64,000 bases of DNA from an uncultured Dietzia sp. GTDB taxonomy: Bacteria; Actinomycetota; Actinomycetes; Mycobacteriales; Mycobacteriaceae. This document shows positions 1 to 9,153 of this stretch, one piece after another. The notes below the pieces were generated by a model, which had not been told where the DNA came from, made no database searches, and saw only the letters and a program-made list of their open reading frames with translations. The stretch's first letter is position 1, and every line of letters begins with the position of its first letter. The DNA lies in NCBI RefSeq assembly GCF_937873725.1, contig NZ_CALMYY010000101.1:1-64000 (forward strand), written 5' to 3'. A program made the translations under genes and the position numbers.

Positions 1-47
1 TGGTACTGCACTCGCGAGGGTGTGGGAGAGTAGGTCACCGCCGAACA
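1..47 (+). rRNA. 5S ribosomal RNA, 3' part
   Basis: The first 47 bases match the 3' end of an actinobacterial 5S rRNA, including the GAGAGTAGG segment and the CACCGCCGAAC end that pairs with the 5' end of the molecule. The window opens inside the gene, so the rest of the rRNA operon lies to the left. A strong hairpin follows at once, as expected for the end of an rrn operon. Confidence 0.88.
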
Positions 48-57
48 CAATTTCACA

Positions 58-94
58 CGAGAGCCCCGATCGCCTTCCGCGACCGGGGCTCTCG
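58..94 (+). terminator. Terminator of the rrn operon
   Basis: An inverted repeat (CGAGAGCCCCG facing CGGGGCTCTCG) encloses a short loop directly after the 5S gene, followed by a weak T-rich stretch (TCATTT). It also sits just beyond the stop codon of the opposing malQ gene and could terminate both transcripts. Confidence 0.8.
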
Positions 95-99
95 TCATT

Positions 100-2274
100 T
101 CACCCGTGCTGTGGGGTTCCCGGGGTGCGGCCGAGCGCGGCGTCCACGACACGACGGGCCAGTGGCGACGTGCGGAGATCCTCGAGGCCGACGAGCGCTC
201 CCCGGCCGTCGGACAGGGGAACCCCCCAGTTGGGGTACTCGTCGGACGTCCCGGGCATGTTGACCGGCCGGCGGTCGCCCACCAGGTCCGCCACCGAGAC
301 CGCGCAGAGCAGCGAGGGGGTCGCGGACAGCATCGCGTGCAACGCCACCACCAGATCCTCGGGGCTGTCGCCGCGCAGGAGTCCGCGCCGGCGGGCGGCG
401 TCCGCGTACGAGCGGATCTCCTCCCCGGCGCTGCGGCGCTCCTCGTCGGGATCGCCGGTCAACTGCCCCAGCTCGCGACGGATGTCCACGTGGACGAGAT
501 CCGCGTACCCGGCGGACGGGGGGAGATCGTGCGTCGTGACCGAGGCCATGCACAGCCGGCGGTAGCTCTCGGGGGGTAGCGGGCTGCTGTCCCGCTGCTC
601 GAACCACATCACCGACGTCCCCAGGACCCCGCGCTCGGCCAGCACCTCTCGGACCCCGGGAGCGACGGTTCCCAGGTCCTCGCCGACCACCACGGCGCCG
701 GCGCGCGCGGCCTCGAGCGCGAGGACGCCGAGCATCGCCTCGGAGTCGTACCGGACGTAGGTGCCCTCGGTGGGCGGGAGGCCGGCGGGGATCCACCACA
801 GTCGGAAGAGCCCGAGGATGTGATCGATCCGCACCCCGCCTGCGTCACGCAGCGCGGCCCGGACGATGTCGCGGAACGGGCCGTAGCCCTGCTCGGCCAG
901 GGAGTCCGGGCGCAACGGCGGCTGCGACCAGTCCTGTCCGCGCTGGTTGTAGACGTCCGGCGGCGCTCCCACGGTGACACCGCGGGCGAGCGAGCGGTGA
1001 AGTGCCCAGGCGTCGGCGCCGGTCGGGTGCACACCGACCGCCAGATCGTGGAGGATCCCCAACCGCATGCCCGCCTCGAGGGCCTTCCGCTGGGCCGCCG
1101 CGCGTTGCTCGGCGACCAGCCACTGCACCCACTGGTGGAAGCGGACCTCCCCGGCGTGATCCCGGGCGAAGCGCGCCACCTCGGGGGACTCGGGATCCCG
1201 CAGGGCCGCGGGCCACCTCGACCAGTCGGCGCCGTGTTCCGCCGCGAGCGCGCACCAGACGGCATAGCGGCCCAGTCCCGGTCCCTCGGCGGAGACGAAG
1301 TCCGCGAGACCGGACTCTCGCTCGGCCCGCCGCGGGGCGGCGAACAGGATCCGCAGCGCCTCGAGTTTGGCCGTCCACGAGGAATCGCGGTCGATGGTGT
1401 CCGCGAGGTTGGCGGGGTGCTGCGACTCCGCGAGCGCGTCCACCCTCGCCCTGTCGGCCGGCGGCAGCCCCGCGTATTCCGGGATCTCCTCCGGCCGCAG
1501 GTAGACAGGCGAGGCGAACCTGCGGGTGGTCGGCAGGTACGGGGACGGCCCCAGCGGAGGGAACGGCTCCCCGGCGTGCATGGGGTTGACCAGCACGAAG
1601 TCGGCGCCCAGGTCCCGGCCCGCCCACTCGGCCAGGGCGACCAGATCCGACAGGTCGCCGACGCCCCAGGACCGCGCCGATCGCACTTGGTAGAGCTGGG
1701 CGGCCAGTCCCACCGCGCGTCGCTCGTCGAGTCCGGCGGGGATGGGGATCGTGGGTGGTGAGACCAGGAGGGTGGACTCGGCGCGGTGCGAGGCGGCCTC
1801 TTCACCCTCGACGACGGCGAGGAGGCGATGCCACCCGGTCGGCAGCGACCCCGGGAGCCGGACGGCGAGGCGGTCGGTGAGCACGCCGTCGACCTCCCGC
1901 GACTGCTCGGGGGTGGGGGACGGGCGTAGCTCGAGGGGGGCGGATCCGTCCTCGAGGGCGATCGACAGGCGCACCCTCGCGCCGCGCGGGACGTGGACCG
2001 GGCTCGTGAGGGCGGTGCCCTGCCTGGCCACGACGGTCGGGGGCAGCACACGCCGCCAGGGGCGCAGCCGCACCTCCGTCAGGGCTTCACGGACGGCGGT
2101 GTCGCCCTCGTCGTCGTCGCGTCCGGTCTCCACCCCCATGGCGGCGAGGACCGCTCGGAGCGTCCGGGAGGAGATGTCCCGGTGGACACCGTGCGCGTCC
2201 TCGTAGCTGGTGGCGACCCCGCACTCCGCGGCGAGCTCGGCCAGGGCGGGGGGTACGGCGTCGATCGGGCTCAC
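100..2274 (-). CDS. malQ: 4-alpha-glucanotransferase (amylomaltase, GH77)
   Basis: MalQ transfers alpha-1,4-glucan chains between maltodextrins in the cytoplasm (glycogen and maltose metabolism). The protein shows the three GH77 active-site regions: the nucleophile Asp in GGVRIDHILG, the acid/base Glu in VVGEDLGTV, and the third carboxylate in VTTHDLPPS. The frame is open further upstream, to 2478, but the GTG at 2274 is preferred. It is preceded by GAGGA at good spacing and gives 724 residues, the length I recall for the M. tuberculosis enzyme. The N-terminal 130 residues form the extra domain typical of long actinobacterial MalQ. It is transcribed toward the 5S gene and divergently from fadA. 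Confidence 0.95.
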   Translation of the reverse strand: MSPIDAVPPALAELAAECGVATSYEDAHGVHRDISSRTLRAVLAAMGVETGRDDDEGDTAVREALTEVRLRPWRRVLPPTVVARQGTALTSPVHVPRGARVRLSIALEDGSAPLELRPSPTPEQSREVDGVLTDRLAVRLPGSLPTGWHRLLAVVEGEEAASHRAESTLLVSPPTIPIPAGLDERRAVGLAAQLYQVRSARSWGVGDLSDLVALAEWAGRDLGADFVLVNPMHAGEPFPPLGPSPYLPTTRRFASPVYLRPEEIPEYAGLPPADRARVDALAESQHPANLADTIDRDSSWTAKLEALRILFAAPRRAERESGLADFVSAEGPGLGRYAVWCALAAEHGADWSRWPAALRDPESPEVARFARDHAGEVRFHQWVQWLVAEQRAAAQRKALEAGMRLGILHDLAVGVHPTGADAWALHRSLARGVTVGAPPDVYNQRGQDWSQPPLRPDSLAEQGYGPFRDIVRAALRDAGGVRIDHILGLFRLWWIPAGLPPTEGTYVRYDSEAMLGVLALEAARAGAVVVGEDLGTVAPGVREVLAERGVLGTSVMWFEQRDSSPLPPESYRRLCMASVTTHDLPPSAGYADLVHVDIRRELGQLTGDPDEERRSAGEEIRSYADAARRRGLLRGDSPEDLVVALHAMLSATPSLLCAVSVADLVGDRRPVNMPGTSDEYPNWGVPLSDGRGALVGLEDLRTSPLARRVVDAALGRTPGTPQHG

Positions 2275-2461
2275 GTGTGTCCTCAGTGGTGGGGCGGCGG
2301 CTGGTCTCACGGCGTCACGGACGCGCAGGCTCCACTGTGCCACCGGTGCGTACCGGGTGCGGTGAGCCGAAACGGACCGCACTCCGAACCGCCCGGGAGC
2401 ACCACGTAGTGTGAAGCGGAACACGTACCAGTTCCGCCCAGAGAAAGGCCGTGGACCACCC

Positions 2462-3673
2462 ATGACCGAGGCATTCATCTACGACGCCATCCGCACACCG
2501 CGGGGCAAGGGTAAGCCCGGCGGCGCCCTCCACGGAGTCAAGCCCATCGATCTGGCCGTCGGGCTGATCGAGGAGATGCGTCACCGCTTCCCCGACCTCG
2601 ACGAGAACCGGATCTCAGACGTGATCCTGGGCATTGTCAGCCCGCTCGGGGACCAGGGCATGGACCTGCCCCGCATCGCCGCGCTGGCCGCCAAGATGCC
2701 CGACACCGTCGCCGGTGTCCAGATCAACCGGTTCTGCGCGTCCGGCCTGAGCTCGATCAACATCGCCGCGCAGAAGATCCGCTCCGGCTGGGACGAGGTC
2801 GTCCTCGCCGGCGGCGTCGAGTCGATGTCGCGCGTCGCGATGGGCTCGGACGGCGGCGCCTGGGCCATGGACCCGGCAACCAACTACGACACCTACTTCT
2901 CGCCCCAGGGCATCGGTGCGGACCTCATCGCCACCATCGAGGGCTTCAGCCGCGAGGACGTGGACCGCTACGCGGAGCGCTCGCAGCGACTCGCCGCCCA
3001 GGCCTGGGACGAGGGGCGGTTCGACCGGTCCGTCGTGCCCGTCAAGGACATCAACGGCATCACCATCCTCGACCGGGACGAGCACATGCGCCCGGGCACC
3101 ACCGTCGAGTCGCTCGCCGGCCTCAAGCCGTCGTTCGCCATGGTCGGCGACATGGGTGGCTTCGACGCCGTGGCGCTGCAGAAGTACCACTGGATCGAGG
3201 AGATCAACCACGTCCACCACGGCGGCAACTCGTCCGGCATCGTTGACGGCGCCGCGCTCGTGCTGGTCGCCTCCGAGAAGGCCGGCACGGAGATGAACAT
3301 GGAGCCGCGCGCCCGCGTCGTGGCTTCGGCCACCTCCGGTGCCGACACCACCATCATGTTGACCGGCCCGACGCCGGCCGCGGAGAAGGCCCTGGCGATC
3401 GCCGGCCTGACCGCGGATGACATCGACCTCTGGGAGATCAACGAGGCGTTCGCGTCCGTCGTCCTGCGCTTCCAGAAGGACATGAACATCCCCGACGAGA
3501 AGCTCAACGTCAACGGTGGCGCGATCGCGATGGGTCACCCCCTCGGCGCGACCGGCGCCATGATCACCGGCACGATGATCGACGAGCTCGAGCGGACCGG
3601 CGGCAAGCGCGCCCTCATCACGCTCTGCGTGGGCGGCGGCATGGGTGTCGCCACCATCATCGAGCGCGTCTGA
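2462..3673 (+). CDS. fadA: Acetyl-CoA acyltransferase (3-ketoacyl-CoA thiolase) FadA
   Basis: Thiolase that cleaves 3-ketoacyl-CoA in the last step of beta-oxidation; it is the beta subunit of the trifunctional complex with FadB. At 403 residues it has the family's length. The nucleophile Cys92 lies in NRFCASGLS, the active-site His in [11 protein letters not shown], and the second Cys in the C-terminal LCVGGGMG. The ATG at 2462 is chosen over the in-frame upstream ATG at 2411 because the protein then starts with the normal thiolase N-terminus, [13 protein letters not shown]. It lies 42 bp upstream of fadB and is co-transcribed with it, the same pair as Rv0859-Rv0860. Confidence 0.95.
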   Translation: MTEAFIYDAIRTPRGKGKPGGALHGVKPIDLAVGLIEEMRHRFPDLDENRISDVILGIVSPLGDQGMDLPRIAALAAKMPDTVAGVQINRFCASGLSSINIAAQKIRSGWDEVVLAGGVESMSRVAMGSDGGAWAMDPATNYDTYFSPQGIGADLIATIEGFSREDVDRYAERSQRLAAQAWDEGRFDRSVVPVKDINGITILDRDEHMRPGTTVESLAGLKPSFAMVGDMGGFDAVALQKYHWIEEINHVHHGGNSSGIVDGAALVLVASEKAGTEMNMEPRARVVASATSGADTTIMLTGPTPAAEKALAIAGLTADDIDLWEINEAFASVVLRFQKDMNIPDEKLNVNGGAIAMGHPLGATGAMITGTMIDELERTGGKRALITLCVGGGMGVATIIERV

Positions 3674-3715
3674 TCCTGCCCACCGACACCACAGCCATAC
3701 AGGAGTAGAAAACCA

Positions 3716-5905
3716 GTGAGCGACAACATGTTCCGGTGGGAGCAGGACGGCGACGGCTTCGTCACCCTCACCATGGATGACCCCGACCACGGCGCCAACA
3801 CGATGAACGCCCGGTTCATCGACGACTTCACCACCACCGTCAACCGCATCGAGGCCGAGAAGGACTCGATCAAGGGCGTCGTGCTGACCTCGGCCAAGAA
3901 GAGCTTCTTCGGCGGCGGCGACCTCAAGTCCATGATCCAGGCGGGCCCGGCCGACGCCGAGGACCTGTACGCCCGGTCGATGGAGATCAAGGGCCGCATG
4001 CGCGCCCTCGAGACCTGCGGCGTGCCGGTCGTGGCCGCCATCAACGGCGCGGCCCTCGGCGGCGGCCTCGAGCTGGCCCTGGCCACCCACCACCGCGTGA
4101 TGGCCGACGCCCGTGGCGCCAAGGTGGGTCTGCCCGAGGTCACCCTCGGCCTGCTGCCCGGCGGCGGTGGCATCGTCCGTACCGTGCGCATGTTCGGCCT
4201 GGCCCAGGCCGTGCCGAACATCCTCATGTCCGGCAGGTCCTTCGCGCCCGCCAAGGCACTCGAGATGGGCCTCGTCGACCAGGTCGTCGACGCCGACACG
4301 CTCATCGACGCCGCCAAGGCGTGGCTGAAGTCCGAGCCCGAGGCCACCCAGCCGTGGGACCGCAAGGGCTGGAAGCTGCCCGGCGGCACCATCACCCACC
4401 CGGCCCTGGCCGGCGTCCTGCCGTCCTTCCCGGCCAACATGCGCAAGCAGACCAAGGGTGCGCCCTCCCCGGCGCCGCGAGCCATCATGGCCGCGGCCGT
4501 CGAGGGGTCGCAGGTCGACTTCGCGACCGCCGAGAAGATCGAGGCGCGCTACTTCGTCTCGCTCGTCACGGGCCCCATCGCCAAGAACATGATCCAGGCG
4601 TTCTTCTTCGACCTGCAGCACTGCTCGTCGGGTGGCGCGCGGCCCACGGCCGCCGACGGCTCCGAGATCCCCAAGACCGAGTTCACGAAGGTCGGCGTCA
4701 TCGGCGCCGGCATGATGGGCGCGGGCATCGCCTACGTGTGCGCGAAGGCGGGCATGGAGGTCGTGCTCAAGGACGTCGAGATGGCCGGCGCCGAGAAGGG
4801 CAAGGCCTACTCCGAGAAGATCGAGGCCAAGGCGCTCGAGCGTGGTCGCACCACCAAGGAGAAGTCCGACGCCCTCCTGGCCCGCATCACCCCGACCATC
4901 GATCCGCAGGATCTGGCCGGCTGCGACACGGTCATCGAGGCGGTCTTCGAGTCGCCCGAGCTGAAGAAGAAGGTCTTCCAGGAGATCGAGGGCATCGTCA
5001 ATCCCGACGCGCTCCTCGGCTCCAACACGTCGACCCTGCCGATCACCGACCTGGCCACGGGCGTCCAGCGTCCCGAGGACTTCATCGGGATCCACTTCTT
5101 CTCGCCCGTCGACAAGATGCAGCTCGTCGAGATCATCAAGGGTGACAAGACCACCCCGGAGACGCTCGCCAAGGCCATCGACCTGACCCTCGCCATCCGC
5201 AAGGTGCCGATCGTCGTCAACGACTCGCGTGGCTTCTACACCTCGCGCGTCATCGGCACGTTCGTCAACGAGGCCATCGGCATGCTGGATGAGGGCATCG
5301 AGCCCGCCACCATCGAGCAGGCCGGCCGCATCGCCGGTTACCCGGCCGCGCCGCTGCAGCTGTCGGACGAGCTGAACCTCAACCTCATGCTCAAGATCCG
5401 TCAGACCGCGCGCGACGCCGCCGCCGAGGCCGGCGAGGAGTTCGTCGAGGTCGCCTCCGACCGCGTCACCGCCAAGATGGTCAACGAGCTCGAGCGGTCC
5501 GGCCGCCTCGCCGGTGCCGGCTTCTACGAGTACTCCGACGGCAAGCGCACGGGCCTCTGGCCCGGCCTGCGCGAGGCGTTCAACACCTCGCCGGACAACG
5601 CCCCGCCGCTGCAGGATCTGATCGACCGCATGATCTTCGCCGAGGTGCTCGAGACGCAGAAGTGCGTCGATGAGGGTGTGATCGAGGATGACGCCGACGC
5701 CAATATCGGCTCGATCATCGGCATCGGCTTCCCCGCGTGGACCGGTGGCACCCGCCAGTACGCGAAGAACTACTCGGAGCCGGGCGCCAAGGTCGCCTCG
5801 GGCTACAAGGGCTTCGTCGCCCGAGCCGAGGAGCTGGCCGCCAAGTACGGCGACCACTTCCTGCCCACCGAGTCGCTGAAGAAGCTGGCCGCAGAGCAGG
5901 GCTGA
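3716..5905 (+). CDS. fadB: Fatty-acid oxidation complex alpha subunit FadB (enoyl-CoA hydratase / 3-hydroxyacyl-CoA dehydrogenase)
   Basis: Bifunctional beta-oxidation enzyme. The N-terminal crotonase domain (about residues 1-190) keeps both catalytic glutamates, in LGGGLELAL and GLPEVTLGL. The NAD-binding dehydrogenase domain begins near residue 325 with [12 protein letters not shown], followed by two C-terminal 3-hydroxyacyl-CoA dehydrogenase segments; the His of HFFSPVDKM is the expected catalytic residue. The length is 729 aa. The GTG start at 3716 has AGGAG 10 nt upstream; an in-frame ATG at 3728 is an alternative. It pairs with FadA to form the multienzyme complex known in mycobacteria. 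Confidence 0.95.
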   Translation: MSDNMFRWEQDGDGFVTLTMDDPDHGANTMNARFIDDFTTTVNRIEAEKDSIKGVVLTSAKKSFFGGGDLKSMIQAGPADAEDLYARSMEIKGRMRALETCGVPVVAAINGAALGGGLELALATHHRVMADARGAKVGLPEVTLGLLPGGGGIVRTVRMFGLAQAVPNILMSGRSFAPAKALEMGLVDQVVDADTLIDAAKAWLKSEPEATQPWDRKGWKLPGGTITHPALAGVLPSFPANMRKQTKGAPSPAPRAIMAAAVEGSQVDFATAEKIEARYFVSLVTGPIAKNMIQAFFFDLQHCSSGGARPTAADGSEIPKTEFTKVGVIGAGMMGAGIAYVCAKAGMEVVLKDVEMAGAEKGKAYSEKIEAKALERGRTTKEKSDALLARITPTIDPQDLAGCDTVIEAVFESPELKKKVFQEIEGIVNPDALLGSNTSTLPITDLATGVQRPEDFIGIHFFSPVDKMQLVEIIKGDKTTPETLAKAIDLTLAIRKVPIVVNDSRGFYTSRVIGTFVNEAIGMLDEGIEPATIEQAGRIAGYPAAPLQLSDELNLNLMLKIRQTARDAAAEAGEEFVEVASDRVTAKMVNELERSGRLAGAGFYEYSDGKRTGLWPGLREAFNTSPDNAPPLQDLIDRMIFAEVLETQKCVDEGVIEDDADANIGSIIGIGFPAWTGGTRQYAKNYSEPGAKVASGYKGFVARAEELAAKYGDHFLPTESLKKLAAEQG

Positions 5906-5944
5906 TCCTGTTCCAGCCCCACTGAACCGCGCAGACGCGCGCGA

Positions 5945-5978
5945 GGCGGCCGCCCCCGGTGTTCCGGTGGCGGCCGCC
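5945..5978 (+). terminator. Probable terminator of fadAB
   Basis: GGCGGCCGCC at 5945-5954 pairs with the identical palindromic sequence at 5969-5978. An inner CCGG/CCGG stem extends it, with one mismatch. No T-tract follows, as is usual in this lineage. Confidence 0.6.
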
Positions 5979-6031
5979 GTCGTCGTCCCCGACCGCATCA
6001 GTCGGCGCGTACCCGGCCGCGACCGCAAGGT

Positions 6032-6050
6032 TTAGGCAAGGCTATCCAAA
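6032..6050 (+). promoter_or_regulatory. DtxR/IdeR-like iron box 1 (hmuT operon)
   Basis: TTAGGCAAGGCTATCCAAA matches the 19-bp DtxR consensus TTAGGTTAGSCTAACCTAA at 15 of 19 positions. It lies 20 bp (centre to centre) upstream of a second box. This paired arrangement is typical of iron- and haem-responsive promoters, where the Fe(II)-repressor blocks transcription when iron is sufficient. Confidence 0.75.
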
Positions 6051-6051
6051 A

Positions 6052-6070
6052 CTAGGTTAGGCTTGCCTCA
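6052..6070 (+). promoter_or_regulatory. DtxR/IdeR-like iron box 2 overlapping the hmuT -35 region
   Basis: CTAGGTTAGGCTTGCCTCA matches the DtxR consensus at 15 of 19 positions, with a perfect left half AGGTTAGGCT. It covers the expected -35 region of a promoter whose -10 (TAGTGT) is at 6081-6086, so a bound repressor would block RNA polymerase. Confidence 0.8.
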
Positions 6071-6092
6071 GTAATCGTGTTAGTGTTCCCGC

Positions 6093-7193
6093 ATGCTCAG
6101 ACAGTGCTCAGGCTCCCTGCGGGTGGCGATCGTCTCCGCCCTGGCATTCACGCTTGCCTCCTGTGGGGCCGCGTCCGGCCTGGGGGGCGGCCCCGAGAAG
6201 ATCTCCGGGATCCCGTCGGCCTCCCAGGTCACGGCGCTCGAGGACCCGCGCTCGTACCAGGGGCAGCTCGCGCTGCAGCTCACGGACGACCCGGTGGAAC
6301 CCATCGCCGGCGACCCGGTGCCGCAGCTGCCCGCAGTGGTCACCGACAACCAGGGCACGGTCGTCGAGGTGGCGGACGTCTCCCGCGTCCTGCCGCTGGA
6401 CATCTACGGGACCCTGTCGAGGATCGTGTTCGAGCTCGGCCTGGGCGACAACGTGATCGGCCGCGACATCTCGTCCTCCTTCCCGGAAATCGCCGACGTC
6501 CCGCTGGTGACCACCGACGGGCACCAGCTCAACGCCGAGGCGATCCTCGCGCTCAACCCGTCCGTGATCATCACCGACACCTCGCTCGGTCCGTGGGACG
6601 TGGTGCTGCAGCTGCGCGACGCCGGTGTCCCCGTCGTCGTCGTCGACTCCCACCGCTCCCCGGAGAACGTCGAGGCACTCACCGAGGCCGTGGGCGACGC
6701 CCTCGGCCTGCCGGAGGAGGGGCGCGCGCTGGGCGAGCGGACGCGCGCGCAGATCACCGCGACGCAGGAGTCGATCGCCACGATCACCCCGGAGTCCCAG
6801 ACGCAGCAGCTGCGCACGGTGTTCCTCTACGCCCGTGGGGCGGCCGGGGTGTACTACATGTTCGGCCAGGACAGCGGCGCGGACGAGCTCATCTCCGCCG
6901 CCGGCGGGTACGACGTGTCCTCAGAGGTCGGGTGGAAGGGCGCCAAGCCCGCCAACGACGAGGGGCTGATCGCCGCGCAGCCGGACGTGATCATCATGAT
7001 GAACAAGGGCCTCGACTCCGTGGGCGGAGTGGACGGGCTGCTGGAAAAGTTCCCGGCCATGGCCCAGACGCCCGCCGGGGCCAACGAGCGCGTCATCGCG
7101 ATGAACGACGACCTGGTGCTGTCCTTCGGCACCCGCACGCCGGCGGTCCTCAACGCGCTCGCCGTGGCGCTCTACGCCCCCGACGCGCTGTGA
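6093..7193 (+). CDS. hmuT: Haem ABC transporter substrate-binding lipoprotein HmuT
   Basis: Surface lipoprotein that receives haem and passes it to the HmuUV permease. A short charged N-terminus and hydrophobic stretch end in a lipobox, LASC, with Cys24 as the lipidation site. The rest is a class III periplasmic-binding fold (FecB-like). The family's candidate haem ligands are visible: a His in TTDGHQLN and a Tyr in FLYARGAAG. There is no Shine-Dalgarno upstream; the ATG lies six bases after a TAGTGT -10 hexamer, so the mRNA is probably leaderless. The stop overlaps the hmuU start (GTGA). It is the first gene of a six-gene iron-regulated operon. Confidence 0.93.
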   Translation: MLRQCSGSLRVAIVSALAFTLASCGAASGLGGGPEKISGIPSASQVTALEDPRSYQGQLALQLTDDPVEPIAGDPVPQLPAVVTDNQGTVVEVADVSRVLPLDIYGTLSRIVFELGLGDNVIGRDISSSFPEIADVPLVTTDGHQLNAEAILALNPSVIITDTSLGPWDVVLQLRDAGVPVVVVDSHRSPENVEALTEAVGDALGLPEEGRALGERTRAQITATQESIATITPESQTQQLRTVFLYARGAAGVYYMFGQDSGADELISAAGGYDVSSEVGWKGAKPANDEGLIAAQPDVIIMMNKGLDSVGGVDGLLEKFPAMAQTPAGANERVIAMNDDLVLSFGTRTPAVLNALAVALYAPDAL

Positions 7194-8290
7194 CCCTCAC
7201 TGACGCGCGTCCCGCCGCCGCGCACGACCGCGCGCCCGAGACCGGCGGAACGAACCGCCTGCTCACCGGCGGTCTGTTGGTCGCAGGGTTGGCGGTCGCG
7301 CTGGTCGTGTTGGCGGTGATCGCCGCCGCGTCCGGCCAGTTGTCCATCCCGCCGAGCGAGGTCGCCTCGGGCTTCCTGCGCGGCGTCGGAATCGGCCTCG
7401 GCCCCGCCGAGAGCCATCCCCGCGCCGACGCCACCCTGTGGAGCGTCCGGTTCCCGCGGGTGGCCATGGCGATCGTGGTGGGCGCGGCGCTGGCCGTCGC
7501 GGGCGCCCTCATGCAGGGCGCCTTTGGCAACCCGCTCGCCGAACCCAGCGTGGTGGGCGTGTCCGCCGGCGCGGCGGTGGGCGCGGCGTCCGCGATCGTC
7601 TTCGGCCTCACCGCCTTCGGCCCCTGGACGAGCGTGGCCTGCGCCTTCATCGCCGGAATCGTCACCACCGCCGCCGTCTACCTCTTCAGCCGTAGCAACG
7701 GCCGGACCGAGGTGGTGACGCTGGTCCTCACCGGCATCGCGGTCAACGCGGTGGCCGGCGCGGCGCTGGCGTTCCTCATGTTCCTCGGCGACACCCAGGC
7801 CCGCGAGGAGATCGTGTTCTGGCAGCTGGGCAGCCTGAACGGCAGCCGCTGGGAGTACGTGCTCGTGGTGGCCCCGCTGGCCCTGCTCGGGCTGATCCTG
7901 GCGTCGCGCCTGGCCCGCTCACTGGACCTGCTAGCCCTGGGGGAGCGCCCGGCCCGGCACCTGGGAGTCGACGTGGAGCGGCTGCGGATCTACTCGATCC
8001 TGCTGGTGGGCCTTCTCACTGCCGCGGCCGTGGCGTTCTGCGGGATCGTCGCCTTTGTCGGCCTGGTGGTGCCGCACCTGGTCCGCATGATCGCCGGCCC
8101 CGGGCACCGGCTGCTGCTGCCCGCCTCGGCGCTGGGCGGCGCGGTGTGTCTGCTCGCCGCCGACCTGCTGGCCCGCACGGCTGTCAACTATGCCGAGCTG
8201 CCGCTGGGGATGGTGACCGCGGCCGTGGGCGGCCCGTTCTTCTTCTGGCTGCTCCACCTCACCCGTCGCACCGCAGGAGGCTGGGGATGA
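7190..8290 (+). CDS. hmuU: Haem ABC transporter permease HmuU (FecCD family)
   Basis: Inner-membrane permease, 366 aa with about ten transmembrane helices. FecCD signatures are visible: MQGAFGNPLAEPSVVGVS and the coupling-helix sequence FVGLVVPHLVRM. The GTG start at 7190 overlaps the hmuT stop by four bases, and the hmuU stop overlaps the hmuV ATG (ATGA), so the three subunits are translationally coupled. The reading frame is open upstream into hmuT, but that extension is only hmuT in another frame. Confidence 0.94.
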   Translation: MTLTDARPAAAHDRAPETGGTNRLLTGGLLVAGLAVALVVLAVIAAASGQLSIPPSEVASGFLRGVGIGLGPAESHPRADATLWSVRFPRVAMAIVVGAALAVAGALMQGAFGNPLAEPSVVGVSAGAAVGAASAIVFGLTAFGPWTSVACAFIAGIVTTAAVYLFSRSNGRTEVVTLVLTGIAVNAVAGAALAFLMFLGDTQAREEIVFWQLGSLNGSRWEYVLVVAPLALLGLILASRLARSLDLLALGERPARHLGVDVERLRIYSILLVGLLTAAAVAFCGIVAFVGLVVPHLVRMIAGPGHRLLLPASALGGAVCLLAADLLARTAVNYAELPLGMVTAAVGGPFFFWLLHLTRRTAGGWG

Positions 8291-9153
8291 CCGCGCACGC
8301 GACCCGCACGCCCGTGTTGCGTGCCGAGGGAGTGACCGTCCGGATCGGTGGCCGCGTGCTTCTCGACGCGGTGGACCTGGATGTCCATGCTGGCGAGGTG
8401 CTGGCGCTGGTCGGCCCCAACGGGGCGGGCAAGTCCACCCTGCTCGGCGTGGTGGCGGGGGACACGGCGCCCGACTCCGGCCGGACCCTCCTGGACGGCA
8501 CGGACCTGCGCAGGTGGCGCCTGGGAGACCTCGCGCGGCGCCGGGCCCTGCTGACGCAGGCCAACTCCGTGGCCTTCCCGTTCAGCGTGCGGGAAGTGGT
8601 GGTCATGGGACGCGCGCCGTGGACCGGACTGCCCGAGGGGGACGACGACGAGCTGATCATCGACGAGTCCCTGGCCGCCACCGACACCACACACCTGCAC
8701 CTCCGGACGTTCCCGACACTGTCCGGCGGGGAGAAGGCCCGGGTGTCGCTCTCGCGGGCCCTCGCGCAGCGCACCGGGATCCTGCTGCTGGACGAGCCCA
8801 CCGCCGCCGTGGACCTGCGGCACCAGGAGATCGTGCTGGGGCTGGCGAGATCTGTCGCCGACGCCGGGGGAGCGGTGGTGGTGGTGCTCCACGACCTCGC
8901 GCTGGCCGCGGCGTGGTCCGACCGCATGGTGATGATCGCGGGCGGCCGGGTACGCGCCGAGGGCGCCCCGGCCGAGGTCCTCACGGCGGAGCTGGTGGAA
9001 GAGGTCTACCAGCAGCGGGTCCTCATCCACCGTCACCCGGTGACGGGGGACCTGCTGGTCACCCCGGACCGTCGGGGGCTTCGGCGTCCCGCCGTCTGTT
9101 CGCAGAGCACCCACCCGGGCGCCTGCGACCCCGTTCTCAAGGAGTTCTCATGA
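8287..9153 (+). CDS. hmuV: Haem ABC transporter ATP-binding protein HmuV
   Basis: ATPase that powers haem import through HmuU, 288 aa. It has all the ABC motifs in order: Walker A GPNGAGKST, a Q-loop glutamine in LTQANS, signature LSGGEKAR, Walker B ILLLDEPT, and the H-loop His in VVLHDLAL. The last 30 residues, after the ATPase core, are unique and carry two cysteines. Its stop overlaps the ATG of the next gene (ATGA), which ties the exported protein downstream to the transporter. Confidence 0.95.
   Translation: MTAHATRTPVLRAEGVTVRIGGRVLLDAVDLDVHAGEVLALVGPNGAGKSTLLGVVAGDTAPDSGRTLLDGTDLRRWRLGDLARRRALLTQANSVAFPFSVREVVVMGRAPWTGLPEGDDDELIIDESLAATDTTHLHLRTFPTLSGGEKARVSLSRALAQRTGILLLDEPTAAVDLRHQEIVLGLARSVADAGGAVVVVLHDLALAAAWSDRMVMIAGGRVRAEGAPAEVLTAELVEEVYQQRVLIHRHPVTGDLLVTPDRRGLRRPAVCSQSTHPGACDPVLKEFS

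Noticed and set aside
2410-2425. TGTGAAGCGGAACACG upstream of fadA as a GlxR site
   Set aside because: Only eight of ten defined bases match TGTGA-N6-TCACA, and single occurrences of this quality are expected by chance.
2615-6028. Long - strand open frame (1137 codons) antisense to fadA-fadB
   Set aside because: It is rich in Gly, Arg, Leu, Asp and Val repeats typical of the complement of a high-GC gene. The opposite strand encodes two textbook enzymes, and no ribosome site or family match is seen.
6077-7189. Upstream extension of the hmuU reading frame through hmuT
   Set aside because: hmuT is clearly coding in another frame (lipobox and binding-protein fold). The GTG at 7190, overlapping its stop, is the natural hmuU start.
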